A stretch of DNA of 6,350 nt, from positions 1 to 6,350 of the forward strand of contig CALMIT010000567.1 of assembly GCA_937864255.1 (NCBI GenBank). Direction: 5' to 3'. Position numbers and translations under genes: made by a program. Below are positions 6,181 through 6,350 of the stretch, piece by piece; the stretch's first letter is position 1; every line of letters begins with the position of its first letter. The stretch comes from an uncultured Saprospiraceae bacterium (GTDB lineage Bacteria; Bacteroidota; Bacteroidia; Chitinophagales; Saprospiraceae). Under the pieces are notes generated by a model. That model ran no database searches, was not told the origin of the DNA, and was given only the letters and a program-made list of their open reading frames with translations.

Positions 6181-6204
6181 AATGGATTTTTGAGGTAATC
6201 CATT
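6181..6204. repeat. Second inverted repeat (hairpin) in the convergent gap
   Basis: AATGGATT (6181-6188) and AATCCATT (6197-6204) are perfect 8-base complements around an 8-nt loop. Neither strand has a T-tract after it. It lies 38 nt past the cargo gene stop and may protect the 3' end or back up the stronger hairpin at 6140-6168. Confidence 0.45.
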
Positions 6205-6242
6205 TGGCTTTCAAAACAGCTATAAAACTATCCTTTATGAGA

Positions 6243-6350
6243 TTACAAATCTTTTTTCAAGATACGCTTGATCACCGTCCGCTCCCCTATTTGCATTTTG
6301 AGTACGTACAATCCCGGAGAAAGTCTGGATACGTTGAGTATGCCGTTTTG
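6243..6350 (-). CDS. T9SS cargo protein, C-terminal sorting tail only (runs off right edge)
   Basis: Only the last 35 codons and a TAA stop are visible. They read NGILNVSRLSPGLYVLKM, then a GERTVIKRILKK segment and the final DL. This fits the end of the T9SS type A sorting domain: a hydrophobic strand, L-x-x-G-x-Y, another strand, then a basic stretch ending in K-x-x-K at or near the C-terminus. Such tails direct proteins made with an N-terminal signal peptide through the outer membrane by the type IX secretion system, after which the tail is usually removed. What the main body of this protein does cannot be seen. It is convergent with rsmD, with the terminator hairpin about 75 nt past its stop. 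Confidence 0.82.
   Translation of the reverse strand, partial: QNGILNVSRLSPGLYVLKMQIGERTVIKRILKKDL

Overview
The window looks like chromosomal DNA from a member of the Bacteroidota. Three things support this. The right edge holds the C-terminal end of a protein with a type IX secretion (T9SS) type A sorting tail. There is a DUF3822-rsmD gene pair, which I recall as typical of this phylum. Two genes are preceded by the Bacteroidota -7 promoter box TAnnTTTG, and convincing Shine-Dalgarno sequences are scarce. I would not name a genus; a Saprospiria/Chitinophagales/Cytophagales-like lineage is only a guess. Gene density is high and base use is moderately AT-rich throughout, with no obvious sign of recent transfer. 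I saw no mobile element, CRISPR array, tRNA or rRNA.

Left part (1-3967), all on the minus strand. Read in the direction of transcription, it begins with a compact three-gene cluster: engB (ribosome-assembly GTPase), a 580-residue PlsB-like glycerolipid acyltransferase, and an ERI1/KapD-like DEDDh exonuclease. The gaps are 17 nt and 6 nt, so they are probably one transcript. After an AT-rich gap come a DUF4256 gene with its own promoter box, and then the first 89 codons of purK (purine biosynthesis), which runs off the left edge and also has a promoter box. For DUF4256, engB and the exonuclease, the longest reading frame starts at TTG or GTG, but an ATG a few codons in fits better. In two of these cases the TTG lies inside a promoter-like box.

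Right part (4175-6136), on the plus strand, diverges from engB across about 200 nt. It holds a small single-pass membrane protein of unknown function, a DUF3822 protein that resembles a degenerate actin-fold (PilM/GspL-like) protein, and rsmD (16S rRNA m2G966 methyltransferase). The genes overlap or nearly touch, so they are probably co-translated. This RsmD has GPPY where the family has DPPY/NPPY, one base away from normal.

Right edge (6137-6350): a strong hairpin separates rsmD from the convergent, truncated T9SS cargo gene, and a second hairpin lies between the first hairpin and that gene's stop codon.

Overall this is mostly housekeeping DNA: ribosome maturation on both sides of the divergent promoter region, phospholipid synthesis, RNA or DNA trimming and purine synthesis. 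The least explained part is the membrane protein-DUF3822 pair, which looks like a stripped-down PilN/PilM-type unit. That reading is an inference from sequence pattern only.
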